64,000 nucleotides of DNA, from positions 1,612,001 to 1,676,000 of the forward strand of contig NZ_JAEQNA010000001.1 of the NCBI RefSeq assembly GCF_016722895.1. Reading direction: 5' to 3'. How positions within the stretch are numbered: the stretch's first letter is position 1; each line of letters starts with the position of its first letter. Origin of the DNA: Ramlibacter aurantiacus (lineage in GTDB: Bacteria > Pseudomonadota > Gammaproteobacteria > Burkholderiales > Burkholderiaceae_C). This document shows positions 30,754-38,928 of this stretch, piece by piece. The notes beneath the pieces are model-generated. The model was given only the letters and a program-made list of their open reading frames with translations, was not told the origin of the DNA and did not search any database. The translations under genes and the position numbers were made by a program.

Positions 30754-30936
30754 TCCAGACCTCCGTGATGCGCTTGGTGATGCCTGCGCGCGGTCGCCCC
30801 CCCTCCGCCCTCTTGACGGCATCAAGGTTGAACACATCCGCGTGTCCTGCGGTCAATGGGGGGGGTGCCGCGCACCCCTGTCATTTCTGCCGGAGGTAGT
30901 AACCGCAACAGGGAACCCGTTCCGGCCCCGGCGCGA

Positions 30937-31443
30937 TCAGCCCTCGTCGTCAGCCAGCGCGCAGCGAACTGGCTGGGCATCCAGCCCTTGCACGCAAACC
31001 TGCGGGTCCAGGCCGACCAGGTAGCCGCGGCGGCCACCATTGATGGCGATCCGGGGCAGCGACAGGATGGTTTCTTCGATGTACACCGGCATGGCCCGCC
31101 GGGTGCCGAAGGGCGAGGTGCCGCCCACCAGGTAGCCGCTGTGGCGGCTGGCGACCTCGGGCTTGCACGGCGCGACCGACTTGGCGCCGATCTGCCGGGC
31201 CAGGTTCTTGGTGGACACCGTGCGGTTGCCGTGCATCAGCACCAGCAGCGGCTTGCCGCGCTCGTCTTCCATCACCAGTGTCTTGACGACCGAGAACGGA
31301 TCCAGCCCCAGCACCTGCGCACTGTGGGGGGCGCCGCCGTGCTCCACCCACTCGTAGCTGTACTCGTCGAACGCCACGCCACGCGCCCGCAGCCAGGCGG
31401 TCGCGGGCGTCTCGCTGACGTGCGGCTGCTTGCTTCGCGCCAT
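30937..31443 (-). CDS. ybaK: Cys-tRNA(Pro)/aminoacyl-tRNA deacylase, YbaK family
   Basis: 168 residues; removes mischarged Cys from tRNA-Pro and related errors. Family segments: DPFSVVKTLVM, GNRTVSTKNLARQIG and GGTSPFGTRRAMPVYIEE. ATG 31443, 10 nt after the stop of the aldo/keto reductase gene, so probably the same transcript. Confidence 0.9.
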   Translation of the reverse strand: MARSKQPHVSETPATAWLRARGVAFDEYSYEWVEHGGAPHSAQVLGLDPFSVVKTLVMEDERGKPLLVLMHGNRTVSTKNLARQIGAKSVAPCKPEVASRHSGYLVGGTSPFGTRRAMPVYIEETILSLPRIAINGGRRGYLVGLDPQVCVQGLDAQPVRCALADDEG

Positions 31444-31453
31444 GGCCTCGGGG

Positions 31454-32515
31454 TCAGTTCGCCGGGTCGCGCATCTCCCAGCGAACCTGGTCGATCTGCG
31501 CCAGCAGCTCGGGCGACAACCGCGTGCCCCAGGCATCGAGGTTCTCTTCGAGCTGCGCCAGCGACGTGACCCCGATGAGCGTGCTGGCCACCTGCCACTT
31601 GGTGTAGCAGAAAGCCAGGGCCATGCGGGTGGGCGTGAGCCCGTGGTCACGGGCCAGCTGGTTGTAGCGGCGGGCGGCCGCCAGCGCCTCGGGCCGGCCC
31701 CAGCGCTGGTTGCGCACCGACTCGAAGCGGGCGATGCGCGCATCGGCCGGCGCCCCGGTTCCGCTGGTGCCGCCCGCGTCGTACTTGCCGGTGAGCAGGC
31801 CGAAGCCCAGCGGCGAATAGGCCAGGAGGGACACGCCCAGGCGGTGCAGGCTTTCGTCCAGGCCGTTCTCCAGGGCGCGGCTGATCAGGCAGTACACGTT
31901 CTGCACCGTGGCCACGCGCGCCAGCCCGTGCTGCTCGGCCAGGCGGACGAATTCGTGCACGCCGTAGGGCGTTTCGTTGGACAGGCCGATGTGGCGCACC
32001 TTGCCCTCGCGCACCAGCCGGTCCAGCGCCTGCAGCTGCTCGAGGATGGACGTCTGGCTGCGCTCCTGGCTCGGGTCGTAGTAGAGCGACCCGAAGGCCG
32101 GCACCGAGCGCTCGGGCCAGTGGATCTGGTACAGGTCGATCACGTCGGTGTTCAGCCGCCGCAACGATCCTTCGCACGAAGCCACGATGTCGGCCGCGGT
32201 CATGCCCTTGCCAGCCCGCACCCAGGGCATGCCGCGCGAGGGCCCGGCCACCTTGGTGGCCAGCACCACCCGCGAGCGCATGCCGGGGCGGCTGCGGAAC
32301 CAGCTGCCCAGAATCTTCTCGGTGGCGCCGTAGGTGGCCTCGCGCGCCGGCACCGAGTACATCTCGGCGGTGTCGATGAAGTTCACGCCGCGCTCGACGG
32401 CGCGGTCCAGGATGGCGTGCGCCGACTCCTGGCCGACCTGTTCGCCGAAGGTCATCGTGCCCAGGCAGATGGGCGTGACGTGCAGGTCGCTCTGGCCGAG
32501 CCGGACAGGGTTCAT
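31454..32515 (-). CDS. NADPH-dependent aldo/keto reductase, Tas-like
   Basis: 353 residues, TIM-barrel aldo/keto reductase similar to E. coli Tas. It opens MNPVRLGQSDLHVTPICLGTMTFGEQ; catalytic Tyr in DTAEMYSVP, Lys in VVLATKVAG, His in LYQIHWPER. Start 32515 chosen by comparison with Tas; ATG 32524 is also in frame. Physiological substrate unknown. Confidence 0.88.
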   Translation of the reverse strand: MNPVRLGQSDLHVTPICLGTMTFGEQVGQESAHAILDRAVERGVNFIDTAEMYSVPAREATYGATEKILGSWFRSRPGMRSRVVLATKVAGPSRGMPWVRAGKGMTAADIVASCEGSLRRLNTDVIDLYQIHWPERSVPAFGSLYYDPSQERSQTSILEQLQALDRLVREGKVRHIGLSNETPYGVHEFVRLAEQHGLARVATVQNVYCLISRALENGLDESLHRLGVSLLAYSPLGFGLLTGKYDAGGTSGTGAPADARIARFESVRNQRWGRPEALAAARRYNQLARDHGLTPTRMALAFCYTKWQVASTLIGVTSLAQLEENLDAWGTRLSPELLAQIDQVRWEMRDPAN

Positions 32516-32532
32516 GGCAGGCATGGTGGTGT

Positions 32533-33810
32533 TCAGGCGATCAGGGTCGCGCGGAAATCGTTGACGTTGGTGCGGGTGGGGCCGGTGACCACCAGGTCAC
32601 CCAGCGCGTCGAAGTAGCTGAAGGCGTCGTTGCCCGCCAGCAGGTCGGCGGCCGACAGGCCCTGCTGCAGCCCGCGCGCCCAGCTGTCGGGGCCGAACAG
32701 CGCGCCTGCGTTGGATTCGCTGCCGTCGATGCCATCGGTGTCGGCGGCCAGGCCCCAGACGCGTGGATGGCCGGCCAGGCCGATCAGCTCGCCCAGCAGG
32801 AATTCGGCATTGCGCCCTCCCCGCCCCCGGCCGGTGACCGTCACGGTGGTCTCGCCCCCGGACAGCAGCACCGCGGGTGCGGCCAGCGGCTGGCCGAAGC
32901 CGGCCACCTGCCGTGCGATGCCGGCGTGTACCCGGCCCACCTGGCGGGCTTCGCCCTCGATGGCGTTGCCCAGGACCAGCGGGCGCAGGCCGCGCGCGCG
33001 GGCGGCTTCAGCCGCGGCGTCGAGCGCCGCCTGGGCGGTGGCGATCACGCGCACCTCGCGCGGTCCCTGCTGCGCTGCGGCTGGCGTCACCGGGGGCGAT
33101 TCCAGCACCTGTCGCACGGCCGGCGACGGCGTGATGCCGTACTGGCGCAGCACGGCCAGCGCGTCCTGCGGGGTCGAGTCGTCGGGCAGGGTCGGGCCCG
33201 AGGCCACGGTGCGCGGATCGTCCCCCGGCACGTCCGAGACCACCAGGGTCCAGACGGCGGCTGCCCCGCTGGCCTGCGCCAGCTTGCCGCCCTTGATGGA
33301 CGACAGGTGCTTGCGCACGCAGTTCATCTCGTGGATGGTCGCGCCCGAATGCAGCAGCCGGTTGGTGAGCTCGCGCTTTTCGGCCAGCGTGAGGCCGGGC
33401 GCCGGGGCGGTGAGCAGCGACGAGCCGCCCCCGGAGATCAGCGCGATGACCAGGTCTTGGGCGCCCAGTCCCTGCACCAGCGCGCGGATGCGCTGCGCCG
33501 CCTGCTGCCCGGCTTCGTCCGGCACCGGGTGGCCGGCCTCCACCACCTCGATGCGCTGGCACGGCTCGCCGTGGCCATAGCGGGTGACCACCAGGCCCGA
33601 CAAGGGACCGTCCCAGGCACGCTCCAGGGCCAGTGCCATGCGCGCGGCGGCCTTGCCCGCGCCCACCACCACCGTGCGGCCGCGTGGCCGGGGCGGCAGG
33701 TGGCGCGGCACCGAGCTCAGCGGGTCGACCGCCCGCAGCGCCTCGTCGAACAAAGACCGCAACAACTCGCGGCCGGCTTCGGGACTCAGGGACAGGTCGG
33801 GCGCATGCAT
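32533..33810 (-). CDS. Glycerate 2-kinase (GckA/TtuD, MOFRL family)
   Basis: 425 residues; phosphorylates D-glycerate to 2-phosphoglycerate, feeding glyoxylate or tartrate catabolism into glycolysis. N-terminal DUF4147-type domain with VVVGAGKAAARMALALE and LISGGGSSLLTAP; C-terminal MOFRL domain with LSGGETTVTVTGRGRGGRN and AADTDGIDG. ATG 33810; no strong ribosome-binding site. Located between the AMP-dependent synthetase and the aldo/keto reductase. Confidence 0.9.
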   Translation of the reverse strand: MHAPDLSLSPEAGRELLRSLFDEALRAVDPLSSVPRHLPPRPRGRTVVVGAGKAAARMALALERAWDGPLSGLVVTRYGHGEPCQRIEVVEAGHPVPDEAGQQAAQRIRALVQGLGAQDLVIALISGGGSSLLTAPAPGLTLAEKRELTNRLLHSGATIHEMNCVRKHLSSIKGGKLAQASGAAAVWTLVVSDVPGDDPRTVASGPTLPDDSTPQDALAVLRQYGITPSPAVRQVLESPPVTPAAAQQGPREVRVIATAQAALDAAAEAARARGLRPLVLGNAIEGEARQVGRVHAGIARQVAGFGQPLAAPAVLLSGGETTVTVTGRGRGGRNAEFLLGELIGLAGHPRVWGLAADTDGIDGSESNAGALFGPDSWARGLQQGLSAADLLAGNDAFSYFDALGDLVVTGPTRTNVNDFRATLIA

Positions 33811-33876
33811 GGGGGGCGATGAACGGCGGGACAACGGACCCGCAAGCTTACAGCGCCCCTGCAGCCGCCCAGCTTC

Positions 33877-35643
33877 TCAGGCCGCGGCCTCGCGCGCCCG
33901 CTGCTCCTCCTGCAGCCGCAGCACGCGGCGCTGCACCTTGCCGGTGGTGGTCATGGGCAGCTGCTCGATGAACTCGACCTCCTTGGGGTATTCGTAGGGG
34001 GCGAGCCGGCCCTTCACGTGCTCCTGCAGCTGGGCCGCCAGCTGCGCGTCGACCGCGGCGGCCTGGCCCCGGGCGCGTTCGGCCGCCGCGTCCGCGGTGA
34101 GCACCACATAGGCCTTCACCAGCGCACCACGCTCACGGTCGGGCTTGGGCACCACGGCCACGTTGGCCACGGCCGGGTGCCGCAGCAGGCAGTCCTCGAT
34201 CTCGCCCGGGCCGATGCGGTAGCCGGCCGACTTGAAGACATCGTCGGCACGGCCCTGGTACCAGAGGAAGCCCTCGGCGTCGCGCACCGCCAGGTCGCCG
34301 GTGCGGCACCAGTCCGCCGTGAACTTGGCGGCCGTGGCGGGGGCGTTGTTCCAGTAGCCCAGGAAGAAGATCGGATCGGGCTGGCCGTGCACGTCGAAGC
34401 GATGCAGCGCCACGTCGCCCACTTCGCCGGGCGCGCACTCGCGGCCGTCTTCGTCGATGACCGCCACGCGGTGCCCGGGATAGGGCCGCCCCATGCTGCC
34501 GGGTCGCGCCGGCCAGGAGACTGGCGTGGCCTGGCCGTTCATGGCGCAATTGCCGACGATGTAGTTGATCTCGGTCTGGCCGAACATCTCGTTGACGACC
34601 ACGCCCAGCTGCTCGCGGCAATAGCCGAACACCGCCTCGCCCACCGCCTCGCCGGCGCTCATCACGGCCTGCAGCCGCAGCCGGTAGCGGCCCCGCACGC
34701 GCGGCACCGCCTTCATCATGGCCTTCAGCGCCGTCGGAAAGAGGAAGGTGTGCGTCACCCCGTGCTGCTGCATCAATGCGAACGCGCCCTCGGGGCTGAA
34801 TCGCTGGCTGCTGGCCACGATGGGCCGGCCGAAGTACAGCGTGGGCAGCAGCGCGTCCATGAGCCCGCCGGTCCAGGCCCAGTCGGCGGGCGACCAGAAC
34901 ACCGCCTGGCTGCCCTGGGGCAAGGCCGATCGCATCGGCACGGCCGGATCGAAGCCGAACCAGTTCTGGCTGCACACGAACCCCGGCAGGTTGCCGATCA
35001 GCGCCCGGTGCGGGATCAGCGCGCCCTTGGGCGCCCCCGTGGTGCCGCTGGTGTAGATCAACACCGCCGGGTCGTCGGCGGCCGTGTCCATCGGCGTGAA
35101 CGCGGCCGGTTTCCCCGACAGGCCCGCTTCCCAGTCCAGGTCGGCGCGCAGGGCGGCCGCGCCCACGCCGACCATGGCGCGCAGCGACGGGCAGCCGGCG
35201 CGCACGGCCAGCACGGCGCTGACCGAGGCCTCGTCGCACAAGGCCACCACGGCCCCGCTGTCCTGCAGCCGGTACTGCAAGGCCTCCGGGCCGAACAGCA
35301 CCGACAACGGCATCGCCACCGCGCCCATCTGCAGCACCGCCATGTAGGCCACCGCGGTCTCGAAGCGTTGCGGCATGACGATGGCCACCCGGTCGCCCGC
35401 GGCGACACCCAGTTCGCGCAGCAGGTTAGACAACCGGTTGGCCCGCTGCTGGAGTTCGGCGTAGCTCAGGGACTCGCGCCCGGGCGGCGCGTCGTGGGCG
35501 CGGATGGCGATGCGGCGCGCGGCATCGGGCTGGGCCGCCCAACGGCCGCAGCAGGCGTTTGCGATGTTGAACCGAGGGGGCACCTGCCAGCGAAAGCCGG
35601 CGTGGAGGCTGGCGTGCATGTCTCGGACCGGTCTGCCTGCCAT
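33877..35643 (-). CDS. AMP-dependent acyl-CoA synthetase
   Basis: 588-residue ANL-superfamily enzyme that activates a carboxylic acid with ATP and CoA. Motifs: LIYTSGTTGAPKGALIPH (ATP loop), EMFGQTEINYIVG, TGDLAVRD, the hinge near GYRIGPGEIEDCLL, and the C-terminal catalytic Lys in PMTTTGKVQRRVL. It most resembles medium-chain/acetyl-type AcsM enzymes; substrate not deducible. It is divergent from the alpha/beta hydrolase gene, whose start lies 26 nt away. Confidence 0.88.
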   Translation of the reverse strand: MAGRPVRDMHASLHAGFRWQVPPRFNIANACCGRWAAQPDAARRIAIRAHDAPPGRESLSYAELQQRANRLSNLLRELGVAAGDRVAIVMPQRFETAVAYMAVLQMGAVAMPLSVLFGPEALQYRLQDSGAVVALCDEASVSAVLAVRAGCPSLRAMVGVGAAALRADLDWEAGLSGKPAAFTPMDTAADDPAVLIYTSGTTGAPKGALIPHRALIGNLPGFVCSQNWFGFDPAVPMRSALPQGSQAVFWSPADWAWTGGLMDALLPTLYFGRPIVASSQRFSPEGAFALMQQHGVTHTFLFPTALKAMMKAVPRVRGRYRLRLQAVMSAGEAVGEAVFGYCREQLGVVVNEMFGQTEINYIVGNCAMNGQATPVSWPARPGSMGRPYPGHRVAVIDEDGRECAPGEVGDVALHRFDVHGQPDPIFFLGYWNNAPATAAKFTADWCRTGDLAVRDAEGFLWYQGRADDVFKSAGYRIGPGEIEDCLLRHPAVANVAVVPKPDRERGALVKAYVVLTADAAAERARGQAAAVDAQLAAQLQEHVKGRLAPYEYPKEVEFIEQLPMTTTGKVQRRVLRLQEEQRAREAAA

Positions 35644-35668
35644 GGCTCGTCTCCTTATGATTTGGCGA

Positions 35669-36580
35669 ATGTATCAACCCCGACGCGCGGCCCGCAGCCA
35701 CTTCATCCCGATCCGCCACCACCGCTACCACGTGCAGCAGTGGGGCGAGTTGACGGCCGGCGAGGTGCCGGTGGTGCTGCTGCACGGGTGGATGGACGTC
35801 GCGGCCTCCTGGCAGTTCGTGGTCGACGCCTTCGAGCAGGACCGGCCGGTGATCGCGCCCGACTGGCGCGGCTTCGGCTTGACCGAGGGGCCGGCGGCCG
35901 ACTCCTTCTGGTTCCCCGACTACCTGGCCGACCTCGACTTCCTGCTCGACGCCCTGGTGCCGCACGGCCCGGTGGACCTGGTGGGCCACAGCATGGGCGG
36001 CATGGTGGCCATGCTGTACGGGGGCGCCCGGCCCGAGCGCATCCGCCGGCTCGTCAACCTCGAAGGCTTCGGCCTGGCCGAAACGCGCCCCTCGCAGGCA
36101 CCCGGCCGTTATGCGCGCTGGATGGACGAACTGAAGGCGCTGCACCGGGGCGACATGGAACTCAAGCCCTATGACTCGGCCGACGGCGTGGCCGAGCGCC
36201 TGTCGCGCACCAACCCGCGCCTGTCGGCCGACAAGGCGCAGTGGCTGGCACGCCAGTGGGCGCGGCCCGGCGACGACGGCCGCTGGCGCATCCTGGGCCA
36301 GGCCGCCCACAAGGTCATCAGCGCGCAGCTGTTCCGGGTGGACGAAACGCTGGAAAGCTACCGCCGCATCCAGGCCCCGGTGCTGTGGGTGCAGTCCGCC
36401 GAGGACAGCCTCAAGGGCTGGTGGCGCGACCAGTTCACCCAGGCCGAATTCCAGCAGCGGCTGCGGGCCGTACCGAATGCGCGACAGGCGGTGGTGGACG
36501 GCTGCGGCCACATGCTGCACCACGACCAACCGACGCGCGTGGCCCAGCTGATCGAGACTTTTTTTACAGATCAGCAATGA
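35669..36580 (+). CDS. Alpha/beta hydrolase
   Basis: 303 residues. Nucleophile elbow VGHSMGGMVAMLYG (Ser), oxyanion HGWMD, acid in WVQSAEDSLKGWW, His in VDGCGHMLHHD. Start ATG 35669 keeps the product clear of the divergent synthetase start; ATG 35657 and 35642 are also in frame. A TATGAT box just upstream suggests a short leader. Substrate unknown. Confidence 0.88.
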   Translation: MYQPRRAARSHFIPIRHHRYHVQQWGELTAGEVPVVLLHGWMDVAASWQFVVDAFEQDRPVIAPDWRGFGLTEGPAADSFWFPDYLADLDFLLDALVPHGPVDLVGHSMGGMVAMLYGGARPERIRRLVNLEGFGLAETRPSQAPGRYARWMDELKALHRGDMELKPYDSADGVAERLSRTNPRLSADKAQWLARQWARPGDDGRWRILGQAAHKVISAQLFRVDETLESYRRIQAPVLWVQSAEDSLKGWWRDQFTQAEFQQRLRAVPNARQAVVDGCGHMLHHDQPTRVAQLIETFFTDQQ

Positions 36581-36610
36581 GCTGCACGTAGGCTCGTCGC
36601 ACCTGTTGCC

Positions 36611-36626
36611 GTAGGAGCGCTCCTAC
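36611..36626. other. 16-bp perfect palindrome
   Basis: GTAGGAGCGCTCCTAC lies 31 nt after the hydrolase stop and 36 nt before the metalloprotease start. It could be an operator or part of a terminator, but there is no T run. Confidence 0.5.
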
Positions 36627-36637
36627 CCTAAGCTGTA

Positions 36638-36655
36638 ACCTCAGATTGCTGAGGT
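36638..36655 (+). promoter_or_regulatory. Hairpin that includes the ribosome-binding site
   Basis: ACCTCAG-ATTG-CTGAGGT is a perfect 7-bp stem with a 4-nt loop. GAGG of the predicted ribosome-binding site for the GTG start at 36662 is in the 3' arm, so folding would block initiation. Confidence 0.5.
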
Positions 36656-36661
36656 AAAGCT

Positions 36662-37585
36662 GTGAAGTGCAGGATGTTGACGGCTCTGCTGCTGAGCGCG
36701 GCGTTGTGTGCCCCGGGCCTCTCACGGGCCGATACCGATGTTGAGCAAAGCCTGGCGACGATGTGGGAAGTGCTCTGGCACCAGAGTGGCACGCCGACAC
36801 GGGTTGTGCGCTGGGAAACAGACATTCACATGCGGCTGAGCGGCGTCGACGTCGCCCAGCACCGCGACATCATCCTCAAGGCCATGAGTTCTGTCACCCA
36901 GGAAGCCGGCGTGCGGCTGTTCGACGTGACCGACCGGCCCGAGCTGCCGGCCAACCTCACCATCGAAGTCACGCCCAACCAGGCGCTGGAGGACAACCAG
37001 CCCTGCGTCACCGTGCTGAATTTCCGCCAGGAGACGCGCATCGAGGCCGCTTCGGTGCAGATGCGCAGCAAGGACGCGTGGCGCTGCGCCCACCACGAAG
37101 CCATGCACGTCATGGGCGTGCGCGGGCACCCCGCCGGCCACACCGTGCTGAGCTACTTTCCCACCCAGGTGGACGCCCTCACCCCACTTGACCGAACCAT
37201 GCTGCGCGGCTGGTACTCGCCCCGCATGCGCGGCGGCATGACTCCCTTCGAGGCCATGGCCGTGCTCGCCGACGAATGGGTCGCCACCCGGCCCGACCGC
37301 GCCAACGCGTCCCTGGTGCGCGACCGCTTCTTCGCCAGCACCTTCGAGCAGATGCAGGCCTTCGCCGCCGGCCAGGGCGACGTGCCGGCCGTGGTGCGCC
37401 GCTCGGGCAAGCACACCGAGGACGGCATCCGCTGGGGTCGCGCCGAGATGGGTTATTTCCTCGGCGTGGCCTACCTGCAGGGCGTGTCGGTGCCGCCCGA
37501 CCGCACCATGGCCATCCAGTGGTTCGAGCGCGCCGCCAGCGCGGGCAACCGCCGCGCGCAGGCGCAGCTCGGCTCATTCCGCTGA
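36662..37585 (+). CDS. Secreted HExxH metalloprotease-like protein with Sel1-like tail
   Basis: 307 residues. Signal peptide at 1-23 (LTALLLSAALCAPGLSRA). A zinc-protease motif HEAMHVMGVRGH begins at H145 (H145, E146, H149, with G152 and H156 following), resembling DUF2927-type proteins. The C-terminus has a Sel1-like repeat (GYFLGVAYLQGVSVPPDRTM then AIQWFERAASAGN). GTG 36662 is favoured because GAGG lies 7 nt upstream and the whole signal peptide is included; ATG 36674 is an alternative. Substrate unknown. Confidence 0.7.
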   Translation: MKCRMLTALLLSAALCAPGLSRADTDVEQSLATMWEVLWHQSGTPTRVVRWETDIHMRLSGVDVAQHRDIILKAMSSVTQEAGVRLFDVTDRPELPANLTIEVTPNQALEDNQPCVTVLNFRQETRIEAASVQMRSKDAWRCAHHEAMHVMGVRGHPAGHTVLSYFPTQVDALTPLDRTMLRGWYSPRMRGGMTPFEAMAVLADEWVATRPDRANASLVRDRFFASTFEQMQAFAAGQGDVPAVVRRSGKHTEDGIRWGRAEMGYFLGVAYLQGVSVPPDRTMAIQWFERAASAGNRRAQAQLGSFR

Positions 37586-37707
37586 GAAGGTGCGGATGAA
37601 TCTGCTGCGCACGCCGATCCTGCATCTGCGCTTATCGCCGTACCCTTGTACGGCTGCGATGCTCGAAGCAGCCTCGGCGCACTCGCGACGATTCCTCCAC
37701 ACCTTCT
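37585..37707. repeat. 123-bp imperfect palindrome
   Basis: Outer arms AGAAGGTG and CACCTTCT, matching inner segments interrupted by mismatches, and an apical perfect stem GCCGTAC-CCTT-GTACGGC at 37637-37654. It starts at the last base of the metalloprotease stop codon and would fold into one long hairpin. It may be a small palindromic mobile repeat or an extended terminator. Confidence 0.65.
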
Positions 37708-37814
37708 AACCCCGGGGCCCCGCGGCCTGCGGCACGCCCCCCGCGTGCGAAAATCCGTGCCTTTCCGCCGGCCCTGTCCCTGGGCCGGCACAGCCACGGA
37801 ACATCGCACCCCTC

Positions 37815-38919
37815 ATGGACGCAGAACGCATCAACCTCATCGGCACCACCCTCTCCGACCTCCAGTCCCGATGCGCGGACTTACGGAGGTATCTTTGACT
37901 ACGATGCCAAAGCCGAACGCCTGAGGACCGTCAACGCCTCGCTGGAAGACCCGGCCGTCTGGAACGACCCCAAGAAGGCCCAGGAGCTGGGCAAGGAAAA
38001 GAAGCAGCTCGACAGCGTGGTCATCACGCTGCGTGACCTCGAGCGCGAGCTGTCCGACGACCTCGAGCTCTACGACATGAGCAAGGACGAGGGCGACGAG
38101 TCGGGCCTGGCCACCATCGAGGCCGACGCCCGCCGCATCACCGAAGCGGTCGAGGAGCTCGAATTCCGCCGCATGTTCAACAAGCCGGCCGACCCCATGA
38201 ATGCCTTCCTGGACATCCAGGCCGGCGCCGGCGGCACCGAGGCCTGCGACTGGGCCAGCATGCTGCTGAGGCAGTACCTGCGCTACGCCGAGCGCAAGGG
38301 CTTCAAGGCGGTGGTCGAGGAAGAATCGCCCGGCGACATCGCCGGCATCAAGGGCGCCACCATCAAGATCGAGGGCGAATACGCCTACGGCCTGCTGCGC
38401 ACCGAGACCGGCGTGCACCGCCTGGTGCGCAAGTCGCCCTTCGACTCGGCCGGCGGCCGCCACACCAGCTTCGCCAGCGTATTCGTCTACCCGGAGGTCG
38501 ACGACTCGGTGGACATCCAGATCAACCCGGCCGACGTGCGCGTGGACACCTACCGCGCCTCGGGCGCCGGTGGCCAGCACATCAACAAGACCGACTCCGC
38601 GGTGCGCCTGACCCACGTGCCCACCGGCATCGTCGTGCAGTGCCAGGACAGCCGCAGCCAGCACAGCAACCGGGACGTCGCGTGGCAGCGACTGCGCTCG
38701 CGCCTGTACGACCACGAGATGCGCAAGCGCATGGAAGAACAGCAGAAGCTCGAGGACACCAAGACCGACGTCGGCTGGGGCCACCAGATCCGCAGCTACG
38801 TGCTCGACCAGAGCCGCATCAAGGACCTGCGCACCAACCTCGAGATCTCCAACACGCAGAAGGTGTTGGACGGCGACCTCGATCCGTTCATCGAAGCCTC
38901 GCTCAAGCAAGGCGTCTAA
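37815..38919 (+). CDS. prfB: Peptide chain release factor 2, programmed +1 frameshift
   Basis: Recognises UGA and UAA and frees the peptide. The first 27 codons run from ATG 37815 to TGA at 37896-37898; a +1 shift at CTT-TGA-C continues to 38919, giving 367 residues, normal for RF2. GGQ is in [13 protein letters not shown] and the stop-recognition SPF in [11 protein letters not shown]. Translation depends on the frameshift, by which RF2 controls its own level. Followed at 9 nt by pepN. Confidence 0.96.
37885..37898 (+). promoter_or_regulatory. prfB: prfB frameshift site
   Basis: An internal Shine-Dalgarno-like GGAGG, a 3-nt spacer, then CTT and the in-frame TGA followed by C. This is the same arrangement as the E. 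coli RF2 site. Confidence 0.95.
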
Positions 38920-38928
38920 GGAAACGAC

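Noticed and set aside
30754..30936. An hrp/PIP box (TTCG repeats) before the SopB-like gene
   Set aside because: No TTCG-N16-TTCG pattern was found on the coding strand upstream of the start.
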